Source: Korobacter sp036501185
Lineage (GTDB): Bacteria > Acidobacteriota > Terriglobia > Terriglobales > Acidobacteriaceae
Length of the DNA stretch: 64,000 nucleotides
Assembly: GCA_036501185.1 (NCBI GenBank)
Contig: DASYAU010000044.1
Location: 1 to 64,000 of the forward strand
Reading direction: 5' to 3'
A program made the position numbers and the translations under genes. Positions 41,547 through 49,491 of the stretch are shown in pieces. The notes under the pieces were generated by a model. That model was not told where the DNA came from, searched no databases, and worked only from the letters and a program-made list of their open reading frames with translations. The stretch's first letter is position 1; every line of letters starts with the position of its first letter.

Positions 41547-42403
41547 ACATCGCGTTCGTCACCTATCGCGGCCTAAACGCCATCGCCCCCGATGACGCGC
41601 TCCTCGCTGAGGTCCTCCGCGAACGCGGCCACCAGGTCGAAGGCGTTGTCTGGGACGACCCCGCCGCCGACTGGTCGCACTACGACGCCATCGTCATCCG
41701 CTCCTGCTGGGACTATCAGTACACTCCCGAAAAATTCGTCGCCTGGCTCGACCACCTCGACGCCCCCAACCTCCGCGTCTTTAATCCCATCCCCATCGTC
41801 CGCTGGAATCACGACAAGCGCTACCTCCGCGACCTGGAACGACACGGCATCGCAATCGCTCCCACCTACTGGTGCGAACGCAACACCACGCCCAACCTTC
41901 ACGAGATCCTGAAATCCAGAAACTGGCAAAAAGCCGTAGTCAAGCCCACCATCAGCGGCACCTCCATGCTCACCTGGACCGTGAGCCTAGAAGACCGCGA
42001 CACTCACGACGCACAACTCGCCGACCTGCTCACCAAGCGCGACATGATGATCCAGCAATTTGTTCCAGAAATTTTGGAAGGTGAGTGGAGCCTCGCGTTC
42101 TTCGGCCGCCAATTCAGCCACGCCGCCATCAAGCGCCCCGCCCCCGGCGACTTCCGCGTCCAGGACGAACACGGTGGCACCTGGTCTCAGCAACCCGCTC
42201 CCCCCGAGCTCGTTGCGCAAGCCCGTCACGTCCTCGACTGCGTCAACTCCGACCTGCTCTACGCCCGCGTCGACGGCATCCAGCGCAACCGCCAATTCAT
42301 CCTCATGGAACTAGAAATCATCGAGCCCATGCTCTACATAGGCCAAAACCGCACCGCCGCCGAACTCTTCGCCAACGAATTCCTTAAGCGTTTGTCATCC
42401 TGA
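41543..42403 (+). CDS. ATP-grasp protein (RimK/glutathione-synthetase-like)
   Basis: A 286-residue ligase-type protein with a TTG start at 41543, inside the TTGA overlap with the upstream gene. The N-terminus NIAFVTYRGLNAIAPDDALL and DYDAIVIRSCWDY-like text (HYDAIVIRSCWDYQYTPEKF) form a Rossmann-like lobe. The grasp is KAVVKPTISGTSMLTW, then MMIQQFVPEILEGEWSLAFF and LYARVDGIQRNRQFILMELE, with metal-binding acidic residues in MELEIIEP. It should form an amide or peptide bond with ATP; substrates are unknown. The last residues and stop come from a dispersed repeat. Confidence 0.82.
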   Translation: MNIAFVTYRGLNAIAPDDALLAEVLRERGHQVEGVVWDDPAADWSHYDAIVIRSCWDYQYTPEKFVAWLDHLDAPNLRVFNPIPIVRWNHDKRYLRDLERHGIAIAPTYWCERNTTPNLHEILKSRNWQKAVVKPTISGTSMLTWTVSLEDRDTHDAQLADLLTKRDMMIQQFVPEILEGEWSLAFFGRQFSHAAIKRPAPGDFRVQDEHGGTWSQQPAPPELVAQARHVLDCVNSDLLYARVDGIQRNRQFILMELEIIEPMLYIGQNRTAAELFANEFLKRLSS

Positions 42404-42447
42404 GCGAACAATCCGCAATACGTTGCGAATTCGCAGTCGAAGGATCT
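42393..42447 (+). repeat. TGTCATCCTGAGCGAA-type dispersed repeat (copy 1)
   Basis: It reads TGTCATCCTGAGCGAACAAT then GCAATACGTTGC and TCGAAGGATCT. A related copy is at 51983-52040 and a shorter one at about 55116-55150. It begins inside the last codons of the ATP-grasp gene and supplies its TGA stop. Confidence 0.8.
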
Positions 42448-42454
42448 CGCGTTT

Positions 42455-42490
42455 ATTCCTTCGTGTACTTCGTGATTAAAGATTTTTCTT
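42455..42490. repeat. CTTCGTGTA nonamer-type repeat (copy 1)
   Basis: ATTCCTTCGTGTACTTCGTG then ATTAAAGATTTTTC. Similar copies are at 46972-47014 and 52499-52533. On the minus strand it forms the last three codons and stop (TAA) of the tautomerase gene. Confidence 0.8.
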
Positions 42491-42679
42491 TTGACGTTTG
42501 TCGGCCACCAGCGATCCATTGCTCGCATAGCTCTCCGCCGGAACATCCACAAACGCAATCGTCACCGACTCCGGCTTCGCATTCGCTTCCGCCACGAACA
42601 ACTCCGTCAGCTTCGTAACCAGCGTCCGCTTCTGCTCCGTGGTCCGTCCCTCAATCCAAGTCACCTGAATATGCGGCAT
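42476..42679 (-). CDS. 4-oxalocrotonate tautomerase-family protein
   Basis: A 67-residue protein starting MPHIQVTWIEGRTTEQKRTL, so Pro1 (after Met removal) is the catalytic base and the Arg of EGRT is at the position of the family Arg11. The helix VTKLTELFVAEANAKPESVT and strand IAFVDVPAESYASNG complete the fold. The family works as hexamers or dimers on enol-keto isomerisation of small acids. The last residues (KKNL) come from a dispersed repeat. The longer frame to 42787 is not needed. Confidence 0.8.
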   Translation of the reverse strand: MPHIQVTWIEGRTTEQKRTLVTKLTELFVAEANAKPESVTIAFVDVPAESYASNGSLVADKRQKKNL

Positions 42680-42696
42680 CTCTCTCCTTCCGGGTG

Positions 42697-42727
42697 CCCC
42701 AGGTTTGGCGGTTTTCCAAACCTGCGG
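42697..42727. repeat. CCCCAGGTTTGG palindrome (copy 1)
   Basis: CCCCAGGTTTGG pairs with CCAAACCTGCGG with one mismatch across a 7-base loop. A perfect copy is at 55031-55061, with matching flanks (GTGCC before and GGATTTT after). Confidence 0.85.
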
Positions 42728-42777
42728 ATTTTTCTCCTCGCGCCAGCCACCAATTCCGCCGTCGTCTCCACTACTCT

Positions 42778-42810
42778 CCCTAATCACTAATTACTAATTA
42801 CTAATCACTT
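42778..42810. repeat. Heptamer tandem repeat (RATTAGT), copy 1
   Basis: On the minus strand it reads AGTGATTAGT, AATTAGT, AATTAGT, GATTAGGG: four in-phase 7-base units. The same 32-base block is at 43352-43383, and a degenerate one at 55203-55228. Confidence 0.85.
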
Positions 42811-42869
42811 TTTTGCCAAAAGCAAAAGGCACGCTCTCAGCGTGCCCCCCGCTCGAAATCCCGCCAGCA

Positions 42870-43295
42870 CTACTTCGCCAGCTCATATCCCGCGAAAAAG
42901 TACGACAGCTCAAACCGCGCCGTATCGTCGGCATCCGACCCATGCACCGCATTCTTTTCAATGCTCGCGGCCCATTTCTTCCGGATCGTTCCCTCCTCGG
43001 CATTCGCCGGATTGGTCGCGCCCATCAGCTTCCGGTAATCGGCAATCGCGTTTTCCTTCTCCATGCACATCACCACGATCGGCCCCGAAGCCATAAAGTC
43101 GGTCAGCGAATGGAAGAACGGCTTGTTCGCATGCACCGCGTAAAAGCCCTCCGCCTGGTTCTTGGTCAGGTGCAGCATCTTGATCCCAAGAATGCGGAAA
43201 TTGTTGTTCAGCAATGTGCTGATGATGTCGCCCTCGGCGTTCTTCTCCACCGCGTCCGGCTTAATGATCGAAAGAGTCCGTTGCAATGTCTTCAT
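42870..43295 (-). CDS. ndk: Nucleoside diphosphate kinase
   Basis: A 141-residue enzyme that balances NTP pools. It begins MKTLQRTLSIIKPDAVEKN, with the catalytic His118 in SIEKNAVHGSD and the nucleotide-binding RKLMGATNP. Length and motifs are standard. It follows sucCD on the same strand with 86 bases between, partly filled by a heptamer repeat. Confidence 0.95.
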   Translation of the reverse strand: MKTLQRTLSIIKPDAVEKNAEGDIISTLLNNNFRILGIKMLHLTKNQAEGFYAVHANKPFFHSLTDFMASGPIVVMCMEKENAIADYRKLMGATNPANAEEGTIRKKWAASIEKNAVHGSDADDTARFELSYFFAGYELAK

Positions 43296-43351
43296 TCTGT
43301 TCTTTTCCTCAATTCAAATCTCTTCGGAGCAGCGAAAAGTAGGCATAACGC

Positions 43352-43383
43352 CCCTAATCACTAATTACTAATTACTAATCACT
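43352..43383. repeat. Heptamer tandem repeat (RATTAGT), copy 2
   Basis: The same 32-base block as at 42778-42810. It touches the stop codon of sucD (CTA at 43382-43384 on the plus strand). Confidence 0.85.
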
Positions 43384-44263
43384 ATTTCGCAATCTTCCCC
43401 GCCGCCGCCACCAGCGTCTCGCCCAGCAGCGCCGGCGATTTCGCCACGTGAATTCCCGCCGCTTCCATCGCTTTGATTTTCTCCGCCGCAGTTCCCTTGC
43501 CACCGGAAATAATCGCGCCCGCATGTCCCATCCTGCGTCCCGGAGGCGCCGTCTGCCCGGCGATGAATCCCACCACCGGCTTCTTCACGTTCTGCTTGAT
43601 GAACTCCGCCGCATTCTCCTCGGCGCTTCCACCAATTTCGCCAATCATAATGATCGCTTCCGTTTCCGGGTCCTTATTGAACAAATCGAGCGCGTCGATG
43701 AAGTTCGTTCCGATAATCGGATCGCCTCCAATCCCAATCGCGGTCGACTGCCCAATTCCACGCACGGTGAGCTGATGCACCGCTTCATACGTCAGCGTCC
43801 CCGAGCGCGACACGATCCCAACGTTCCCCTGCTTGTGAATCCGCGCCGGCATGATCCCGATCTTCGCCTTACCCGGCGAAATAATGCCCGGGCAATTCGG
43901 CCCAATCAGCCGCGTCTTCCGGCCCTGCATGTAATTCCATACCTTCGCCATGTCCTGCGCGGGAACGCCTTCAGTGATGCAAACCACCAGCGGCAACTCC
44001 GCATCCACCGCTTCCATAATCGCGTCAGCCGCAAACGGTGGAGGCACAAAAATCACGCTCACGTTCGCGCCGGTCCGCTCTACCGCATCCTGCACGGTGT
44101 TAAAAATCGGCCAGCCCTCGTGCGTCGTCCCGCCCTTGCCCGGAGTCACCCCGCCCACAACTTTCGTTCCGTACTCCTGGCAGGCCTTCGCATGGAACGT
44201 GCCTTCACGCCCCGTCAGTCCCTGCACCAGCAACTTCGTATTCTTATCGACAAGAATCGACAT
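43382..44263 (-). CDS. sucD: Succinate-CoA ligase, alpha subunit
   Basis: A 293-residue subunit of the citric-acid-cycle enzyme that makes ATP or GTP from succinyl-CoA. It starts MSILVDKNTKLLVQGLTGRE, has the CoA site GGVTPGKGG and PNCPGIISPGKAKIGIMP, and the phospho-His in GHAGAIISGGKGTAAEK. Its start overlaps the sucC stop by one base. Confidence 0.96.
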   Translation of the reverse strand: MSILVDKNTKLLVQGLTGREGTFHAKACQEYGTKVVGGVTPGKGGTTHEGWPIFNTVQDAVERTGANVSVIFVPPPFAADAIMEAVDAELPLVVCITEGVPAQDMAKVWNYMQGRKTRLIGPNCPGIISPGKAKIGIMPARIHKQGNVGIVSRSGTLTYEAVHQLTVRGIGQSTAIGIGGDPIIGTNFIDALDLFNKDPETEAIIMIGEIGGSAEENAAEFIKQNVKKPVVGFIAGQTAPPGRRMGHAGAIISGGKGTAAEKIKAMEAAGIHVAKSPALLGETLVAAAGKIAK

Positions 44264-45441
44264 TAGCGGCCTCCCTTCGCGGCAGCCACAACTTTTTCCG
44301 CCGCGTCTTTCATCGTCTCGGCCACAATGAAGTTCAAGCCGCTCTCTTTCAGGATCTCGCGCCCCTTCTCAACATTGGTTCCTTCCAGCCGCAGCACGAT
44401 CGGCAGTTGAATGTTCGTCTGCTTCGCCGCCTGCACCACGCCGGTCGCCAGCGTATCCACTCGCAGGATGCCGCCAAAAATGTTGATCAGCACTGCCTTC
44501 ACGTTCTTATCGCTCAGCAGGATCTCGAACGCATGCGTCACCTGCTCCGCATTCGCGCCGCCGCCCACATCCAAAAAGTTCGCCGGCATTCCTCCCGCGT
44601 ACTGGATGATGTCCATCGTCGCCATCGCCAACCCGGCGCCGTTCACCATGCAGCCCACGCTGCCGTCCAGCTTGATGTAGTTGAGCCCATACTTGCTGGC
44701 CTCCACCTCAAGCGGATCCTCTTCCGTGATGTCGCGCAAATCTTTCAGCTCCGGATGCCGGAACAGCCCGTTATCGTCAAAGTTCAACTTCGCATCCAGC
44801 GCAAACAGCCGATTGTCAGTGGTCGTAATAAACGGATTGATCTCCATCAGCGACGCATCGGTCTCGTCATACGCCTTGTACAGCGCCTGCATGAACTTCA
44901 CCGCCTGGTTCACCAGCTCCGGCTTCAGGTTCAGCGCGAACGCAATCTTGCGCGCCTGGAACGCCGCCAGCCCCAGCCCCGGTTCGATCCATTCCTTCAC
45001 GATCGCCTTCGGGTCCTTCGCCGCGACTTCCTCAATCTCCATGCCCCCCGAGGCCGACGCCATGAACACCGGCTTGCCCACCGCGCGGTCTAGCACAATC
45101 GAGAGATAAAGTTCCCGCTCAATCGGCAGCGTCTCTTCAATCAGCAGCCGCTGAACTTTCTTCCCCTCGGGGCCCGTCTGATGCGTGATGAGCGTCATCC
45201 CCAGCATCTTGCCGGCCAGTTGCCCGGCTTCATCCACGCCTTTGGCAATCTTTACACCGCCGCCTTTGCCGCGACCGCCCGCATGGATCTGCGCCTTTAC
45301 CACCACGCCCTTCGCGCCTTCGTGCATCAGGTCATTGGCTACGCGCTCCGCTTCCTCGCGCGTCGTCACCATCTCACCGCGTGGGACCGCGACGCCGTAC
45401 TTGCACAGAATCGCCTTCCCCTGGTACTCGTGAATTTTCAT
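44263..45441 (-). CDS. sucC: Succinate-CoA ligase, beta subunit
   Basis: A 392-residue partner of SucD. It begins MKIHEYQGKAILCKYGVAVP, has the ATP-grasp text GVVVKAQIHAGGRGKGGGVK, the metal site MEINPF and NGAGLAMATMDIIQYAGGMP with ANFLDVGGGA. Motifs and length are standard. It is first in the sucCD operon. Confidence 0.96.
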   Translation of the reverse strand: MKIHEYQGKAILCKYGVAVPRGEMVTTREEAERVANDLMHEGAKGVVVKAQIHAGGRGKGGGVKIAKGVDEAGQLAGKMLGMTLITHQTGPEGKKVQRLLIEETLPIERELYLSIVLDRAVGKPVFMASASGGMEIEEVAAKDPKAIVKEWIEPGLGLAAFQARKIAFALNLKPELVNQAVKFMQALYKAYDETDASLMEINPFITTTDNRLFALDAKLNFDDNGLFRHPELKDLRDITEEDPLEVEASKYGLNYIKLDGSVGCMVNGAGLAMATMDIIQYAGGMPANFLDVGGGANAEQVTHAFEILLSDKNVKAVLINIFGGILRVDTLATGVVQAAKQTNIQLPIVLRLEGTNVEKGREILKESGLNFIVAETMKDAAEKVVAAAKGGR

Positions 45442-45830
45442 GTTGTTCTCTTTGAATTACAGGCGGGTGCCGTTGCCCGCAATGAATTGAATTCCAAGTT
45501 CAAAATGGAGTTAAGGGCCCAGAACAGCCGGAATGAGTACTAGCAAACCCTTCATTCTATAATCCCGCGCACACCCGAGTAAACCGCGTTCCCGGCACGG
45601 CTCATGCCCATTTTGTGGAACATACTCTGCGTCCTCGATAATCGATGTCGTGCGCGTGTCTGACTCCATCCTGGCCGCAAGCGCGAAGCGCGACCAGCCG
45701 TAGCAGGCCCGGGCGTCAGCCCGGGTAAAGCGCGCCGAAACGAGCGAGCCCCGTGAGGGGCGGCACGCCTTTCGCTCCGACCCACAAATTCATCGCCGCC
45801 GCACCATCTCTGCGCTACCATCCATCCGCC
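45442..45830. other. Intergenic region with palindromes; no gene seen
   Basis: It holds the sucC upstream region and, further right, a repeat block with CCCGGGCGTCAGCCCGGG (45708-45725) and GCCCCGTGAGGGGC (45748-45761), like the palindromes at 41164-41246. I see no gene. Confidence 0.6.
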
Positions 45831-46238
45831 ATGACGAAGCCCATCCAGCAATCCGTCACCTTCCCCGTCCCTCCTCGCGCCGCCTACGAAACCTACATGA
45901 ATTCCGCAAAGCACTCCGCCGCCACGGGCCAGCGCGCCAAGCTCACCCGCAAAGTCGGCGCGAACTTCACTGCGTTCGACGGCGACCTCAACGGCCGCAA
46001 TCTCCTCCTCATCCCCAATCGCATGATCGTCCAATCCTGGCGCGCTTCCCACTGGCCAAAGACCGATCCCGACTCCATCCTCACCATCACTTTCACGAAA
46101 ATCGCAAAGGGCACTCGCGTCGACCTGGTCCACGTCAACGTCCCCCAGCACGATCACCGCGGCGTCACTCAAGGCTGGCACACCTACTACTGGATCCCCT
46201 GGCGCAATTACTTTTCCGCGCTCAAGAAGAACCGCTGA
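45831..46238 (+). CDS. SRPBCC/AHSA1-like protein
   Basis: A 135-residue START-like domain protein. It has the N-terminal FPVPPRAAYETYMNSAKHSA, then FTAFDGDLNGRNLLLIPN, VQSWRASHWPKTDPDSILTI and WHTYYWIPWRNYF. This order is the AHSA1 type (Hsp90 activator homologue), which binds hydrophobic ligands in bacteria. The ATG at 45831 is chosen because the upstream frame is repeat-derived. No ligand can be inferred. Confidence 0.8.
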   Translation: MTKPIQQSVTFPVPPRAAYETYMNSAKHSAATGQRAKLTRKVGANFTAFDGDLNGRNLLLIPNRMIVQSWRASHWPKTDPDSILTITFTKIAKGTRVDLVHVNVPQHDHRGVTQGWHTYYWIPWRNYFSALKKNR

Positions 46239-46263
46239 CCGCCACCCGCCCCAACTTTTTCTT

Positions 46264-46291
46264 GAAACCTGACACCTAATACCTGAAACCT
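46264..46291. repeat. Heptamer tandem repeat (RANACCT)
   Basis: Four exactly in-phase 7-base units: GAAACCT, GACACCT, AATACCT, GAAACCT. It lies between two genes on the same strand and is a different heptamer from the RATTAGT blocks. Confidence 0.85.
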
Positions 46292-46304
46292 ATATCCTTC
46301 CCCC

Positions 46305-46961
46305 ATGCCCCCGCATGTCGCCCATCTCCTAATCGGACGCCCCACCAACCACGCGCCTGACGGCGAAGCTCCGTGGATCACCGCCATTTTCCGCACGCCC
46401 GTCAGCACGCCCGTCTTCCTCACCACTACCGGCTTCGAAGGCGATGAAGTCGCCGAAAAAGATGTCCATGGAGGCCCCGAGAAAGCCGCCCTCTGCTACT
46501 CGCTCTCCAACTACCCTCTCTGGCGCGCCGAGCACATCCTCGACAGCTCCCCCGGCGGCTTCGGCGAAAATCTTGCGATCGACGGTCAAGATGAATCCAC
46601 CGTCTGCATTGGCGACTGTTATCGCATCGGCGAAGCCGAAGTCCAAATCTCCCAGCCCAGGGGCCCCTGCTCCACCCTCGCCCGCCGCTGGAACCTCCCC
46701 AGCCTCATCAAACTCGTCCTCCAAAATCATCGCTCCGGCTGGTACATCCGTGTCCTCCGCGAAGGAAATATCGCTCCCAACGACTCCATTGAACTCCTCT
46801 CCCGTCCCAATCCCACCTGGACCATCTCCCGCGCCGCCGAAGTCAACTACTCGCCCCAGCGCACCCAGCAAGACCTCCGCGAACTGATCTCCCTCCCCGA
46901 ACTCTCGGTGAACTGGAAATACGACCTCCAGCTAAAGCTCCAAGCCTCCCACTCCTCCTGA
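46305..46961 (+). CDS. MOSC-domain protein (YiiM-like)
   Basis: A 218-residue protein. FEGDEVAEKDVHGGPEKAAL, GGFGENLAIDG and QISQPRGPCSTLARRW, with its conserved Cys, are the MOSC (molybdenum cofactor sulfurase C-terminal) pattern in the YiiM type. Such proteins bind molybdenum cofactor and reduce N-hydroxylated compounds; that role is inferred from family. Standard length. Confidence 0.87.
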   Translation: MPPHVAHLLIGRPTNHAPDGEAPWITAIFRTPVSTPVFLTTTGFEGDEVAEKDVHGGPEKAALCYSLSNYPLWRAEHILDSSPGGFGENLAIDGQDESTVCIGDCYRIGEAEVQISQPRGPCSTLARRWNLPSLIKLVLQNHRSGWYIRVLREGNIAPNDSIELLSRPNPTWTISRAAEVNYSPQRTQQDLRELISLPELSVNWKYDLQLKLQASHSS

Positions 46962-46971
46962 CCACCCCAAA

Positions 46972-47014
46972 ATCCTTCGTATACTTAGTGTCCTTCGTGA
47001 TTAAAGGTTTTTCT
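46972..47014. repeat. CTTCGTGTA nonamer-type repeat (copy 2)
   Basis: It reads CTTCGTATA, CTTAGTGTC, CTTCGTGAT in 9-base phase (with one C before the third), then TAAAGGTTTTTC. It is related to 42455-42490 and 52499-52533. Confidence 0.78.
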
Positions 47015-47037
47015 CGGCCTTTCGCTACAATCACGCA

Positions 47038-48081
47038 ATGCTCCCCGACGCCCTCCACCAGATCGTCGTTCACCGCCGCGACCTCTCCCGCGACGACGCC
47101 CGCGCCGCCATGGCTGAAATCCTCTCCGGCCACGCCACCGACGCCCAGATCGGCGCCCTTCTCGTCGCTCTCCAGATGAAAGGTGAAACGGTCGAAGAGA
47201 TCGTCGGCTTTGCCGAAGCCATCCGCGCCGCCGCCACCCCGCTCCTCACCCGCGACTCCGCCCTCGACGTCAGCGGCACCGAACGCGATGCCCTGCTCGA
47301 CACCTGCGGCACCGGCGGTGATGCCGGCGGCACCTTCAACATCTCCACCGCCACCGCCCTCGTCGTCGCCGGTGCTGGTATCAAAGTTGCGAAACATGGC
47401 AACCGTAGTGTGACCTCGAAATGCGGCTCCGCCGACGTCGTCGAGGCCCTCGGCGTCAACATCAATCTCCCTCCCAACCGCATGGCTGAATGTCTCGACA
47501 AGGTTGGCATCGCTTTCCTCTTCGCGCCTGCCATGCACTCCGCCATGAAGTACGTGCAGCCCGCCCGCCGCGAGCTCAAACTCCGCACCGTCTTCAACCT
47601 CCTCGGCCCGCTCACCAACCCCGCCAAAGCCGGATGCCAGGTGGTAGGCGTTTACAGCGAATCGTTAGTCGAAAAACTCGCCGAAGCTCTCCTTCAGCTC
47701 GGACTCAAGCGCGCCCTCGTCGTCCACGGCAGCGATGGCCTCGACGAAATCACCATCTCCGGCCCCACCAAAGTCGCCGAAGTCCGCGAAGGCAGTGTGC
47801 ACACCTACCACATCGCACCGGAAGACTTCGATCTGCCCCGCGCGCCCCTTTCATCTCTAGAAGGTGGCGATGCCCAATTAAACGCCGGCATCATCCGCCA
47901 AATCCTCGCCGGCGAACGCTCTCCCAAGCGCGATGTCGTCCTCCTCAACGCCGCCGCCGCCCTCGTCGCCGCCGGCCAATCGCCCAACATCGCCGCCGCC
48001 ATCCCCGTCGCCGCCTACGCCATCGACAGCGGCCAAGCCCGCGGCCGCCTCCAACTCCTAATCGACTTCACCCAACAGTAG
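47038..48081 (+). CDS. trpD: Anthranilate phosphoribosyltransferase
   Basis: A 347-residue enzyme of tryptophan synthesis. It has DTCGTGGDAGGTFNISTATA, KHGNRSVTSKCGSADVVEAL, RTVFNLLGPLTNPA and VVHGSDGLDE, all intact. It stands apart from other trp genes. Two shorter copies of its 3' end occur downstream at 48367-48405 and 49311-49486. Confidence 0.95.
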   Translation: MLPDALHQIVVHRRDLSRDDARAAMAEILSGHATDAQIGALLVALQMKGETVEEIVGFAEAIRAAATPLLTRDSALDVSGTERDALLDTCGTGGDAGGTFNISTATALVVAGAGIKVAKHGNRSVTSKCGSADVVEALGVNINLPPNRMAECLDKVGIAFLFAPAMHSAMKYVQPARRELKLRTVFNLLGPLTNPAKAGCQVVGVYSESLVEKLAEALLQLGLKRALVVHGSDGLDEITISGPTKVAEVREGSVHTYHIAPEDFDLPRAPLSSLEGGDAQLNAGIIRQILAGERSPKRDVVLLNAAAALVAAGQSPNIAAAIPVAAYAIDSGQARGRLQLLIDFTQQ

Positions 48082-48087
48082 TTTCTG

Positions 48088-48240
48088 TCATTGCGAGGCG
48101 CCATCTTTCAGTGCCACACACTGGTCGCTCCCCTTGCCCTCACCCAATGTCATTGCGAGGCGCCCGTCTTCCCCTCCGCGCGCTGCTCTCATCCCTTGTC
48201 ATTGCGAGGCGCCCGCTTTTTGGGCGCCGTGGCAATCCCC
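48088..48240. repeat. TCATTGCGAGGCGCC dispersed repeats (three copies)
   Basis: TGTCATTGCGAGGCGCC occurs at about 48088, 48148 and 48197. The third continues into CGCTTTTTGGGCGCC and GTGGCAATCCCC, forming a long hairpin of a common REP-like type. No gene is visible here. Confidence 0.8.
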
Positions 48241-48366
48241 GAGCTGATTCAGTCTCCAACTCCGGAACGTAAGGCTTTCCGGCCCTCGCTCCTTCCGTCA
48301 TCCAAGGCGCGCCAACACGACAACGCCCCAAAAAACCTTGGTGTTCAAAGATTTTGCTTTTCCCGC

Positions 48367-48405
48367 GGACGCTTGCAGCTCCTAGTACAATTCACCAACT
48401 CTTAA
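48367..48405 (+). pseudogene. trpD 3'-end fossil 1
   Basis: The 13 codons RGRLQLLVQFTNS plus stop match the trpD terminus RGRLQLLIDFTQQ plus stop. It lies 53 bases before the first CPBP gene. Only this end is recognisable; the part upstream is repeat-derived. Confidence 0.8.
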
Positions 48406-48458
48406 TCTCAGGGTCCTCGGCAAGCCCAACGTCGGCCTGCTGGGGTGCGAGGTCTCTC

Positions 48459-49325
48459 ATGGAATCCAAGCGACGCGTCATCCTCTACACCATCCTCGTC
48501 TTCGCCTTCAGCTCCGTCTTCTATTACTTCGCCATCCCCAAGCCCAGGCTTCCTCACCTGTTTCTCTGGTTGATGTGGTGTCCCGCGCTCGCCAGCTTCG
48601 TCACCACCATCATCACCAAACGCCCCTGGCGCGAATACGGCTGGAAGCCCGGCCCCTTCACCTATCTCGCCAAGGGATACTATTTCCCGCTCCTCTACGC
48701 GGTGCCCGCCTACCTCATCGTCTGGCTGACCGGCCTTGGAGGCTTCCCCAATCACGAGACTCTCGACGGCGTCCGTAAGTTCCTGCACGTTCCCGGTCTC
48801 TCCGACCCCGCCGTCTCCGTCCTCTACCTCGCGGTCATCGCCATCGTTCTCGTACCGCTCAGTCTCATCAGCGCCACCGGCGAAGAGATCGGCTGGCGAG
48901 GCTTTCTCGTCCCCGAACTCACCAAGTGGGTCGGCTTCAAAAAGGCCGCCATCATCAGTGGCATCATCTGGGCCGTCTGGCACATGCCCCTCATCATTGC
49001 CGGCCCTTACTCCGTTTCCGGCACTCCGCGCGCCTACCAGGTTCTCTGCTTTGCACTCATGGTCATCAGCATCGCCGTGGCGTTCGCCTGGGTCCGCATG
49101 AAATCCGGCAGCTTCTGGCCAGCCGCCATCTTCCACGCCTCCCACAACGCTTTCATCCAGGCCTATTTCGACCGCATGACCCGCGACAACGGTCACACAA
49201 ACTTCTTCATCGGCGAATTCGGCATCATGATGGTGCCGTTCTGCATCGTCCTCGCAATCTACTGCTGGAAGCGCGCCCCGCAAGAGGCGAATGCGACTTT
49301 GTCAGCGTCAACCGCGAATCCATAG
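48459..49325 (+). CDS. CPBP family intramembrane metalloprotease (copy 1)
   Basis: A 288-residue membrane protein with about seven spans. The CPBP (Abi/CAAX-like) motifs are ATGEEIGWRGFLVPEL (EExxxR) and a later HNAF (FHASHNAFIQ), with HMPLIIAGPY between. It starts MESKRRVILYTILVFAFSS. The family contains Rce1-like prenyl-protein proteases and bacteriocin-immunity proteins; the role here is unknown. Its last residues (TANP) appear to derive from the trpD fossil that follows. The next CPBP gene is a close paralogue. Confidence 0.88.
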   Translation: MESKRRVILYTILVFAFSSVFYYFAIPKPRLPHLFLWLMWCPALASFVTTIITKRPWREYGWKPGPFTYLAKGYYFPLLYAVPAYLIVWLTGLGGFPNHETLDGVRKFLHVPGLSDPAVSVLYLAVIAIVLVPLSLISATGEEIGWRGFLVPELTKWVGFKKAAIISGIIWAVWHMPLIIAGPYSVSGTPRAYQVLCFALMVISIAVAFAWVRMKSGSFWPAAIFHASHNAFIQAYFDRMTRDNGHTNFFIGEFGIMMVPFCIVLAIYCWKRAPQEANATLSASTANP

Positions 49326-49486
49326 TCAAAAGCTCGCCGAGACTCTGCTCCAGCACGGAGCCGGCGAGCACTCTAACAAGCGCAATGTCCCGTCCATCAC
49401 CGCTCCGTCCGCCGTGGCCCCACGCCATTGACAGCTACGAACTCCGCGGACGCTTGCAACTGCTAGTAGAATTCACCAACCGGTAA
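49311..49486 (+). pseudogene. trpD 3'-end fossil 2 (internally deleted)
   Basis: Three blocks align to trpD: the text around GCGAATCCATAGTCAAAAGC to trpD near 47658, GCCGGCGAGCACTCTAACAA to trpD near 47917, and the end AIDSYELRGRLQLLVEFTNR to AIDSGQARGRLQLLIDFTQQ. A stretch of roughly 200 bases between the first and second blocks is missing. It ends 6 bases before the second CPBP start. Confidence 0.82.
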
Positions 49487-49491
49487 TCTCT

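Noticed and set aside
42778..43383. Possible CRISPR array from recurring short blocks
   Set aside because: The blocks are in-phase heptamers without spacers of constant size, and no cas gene is near.
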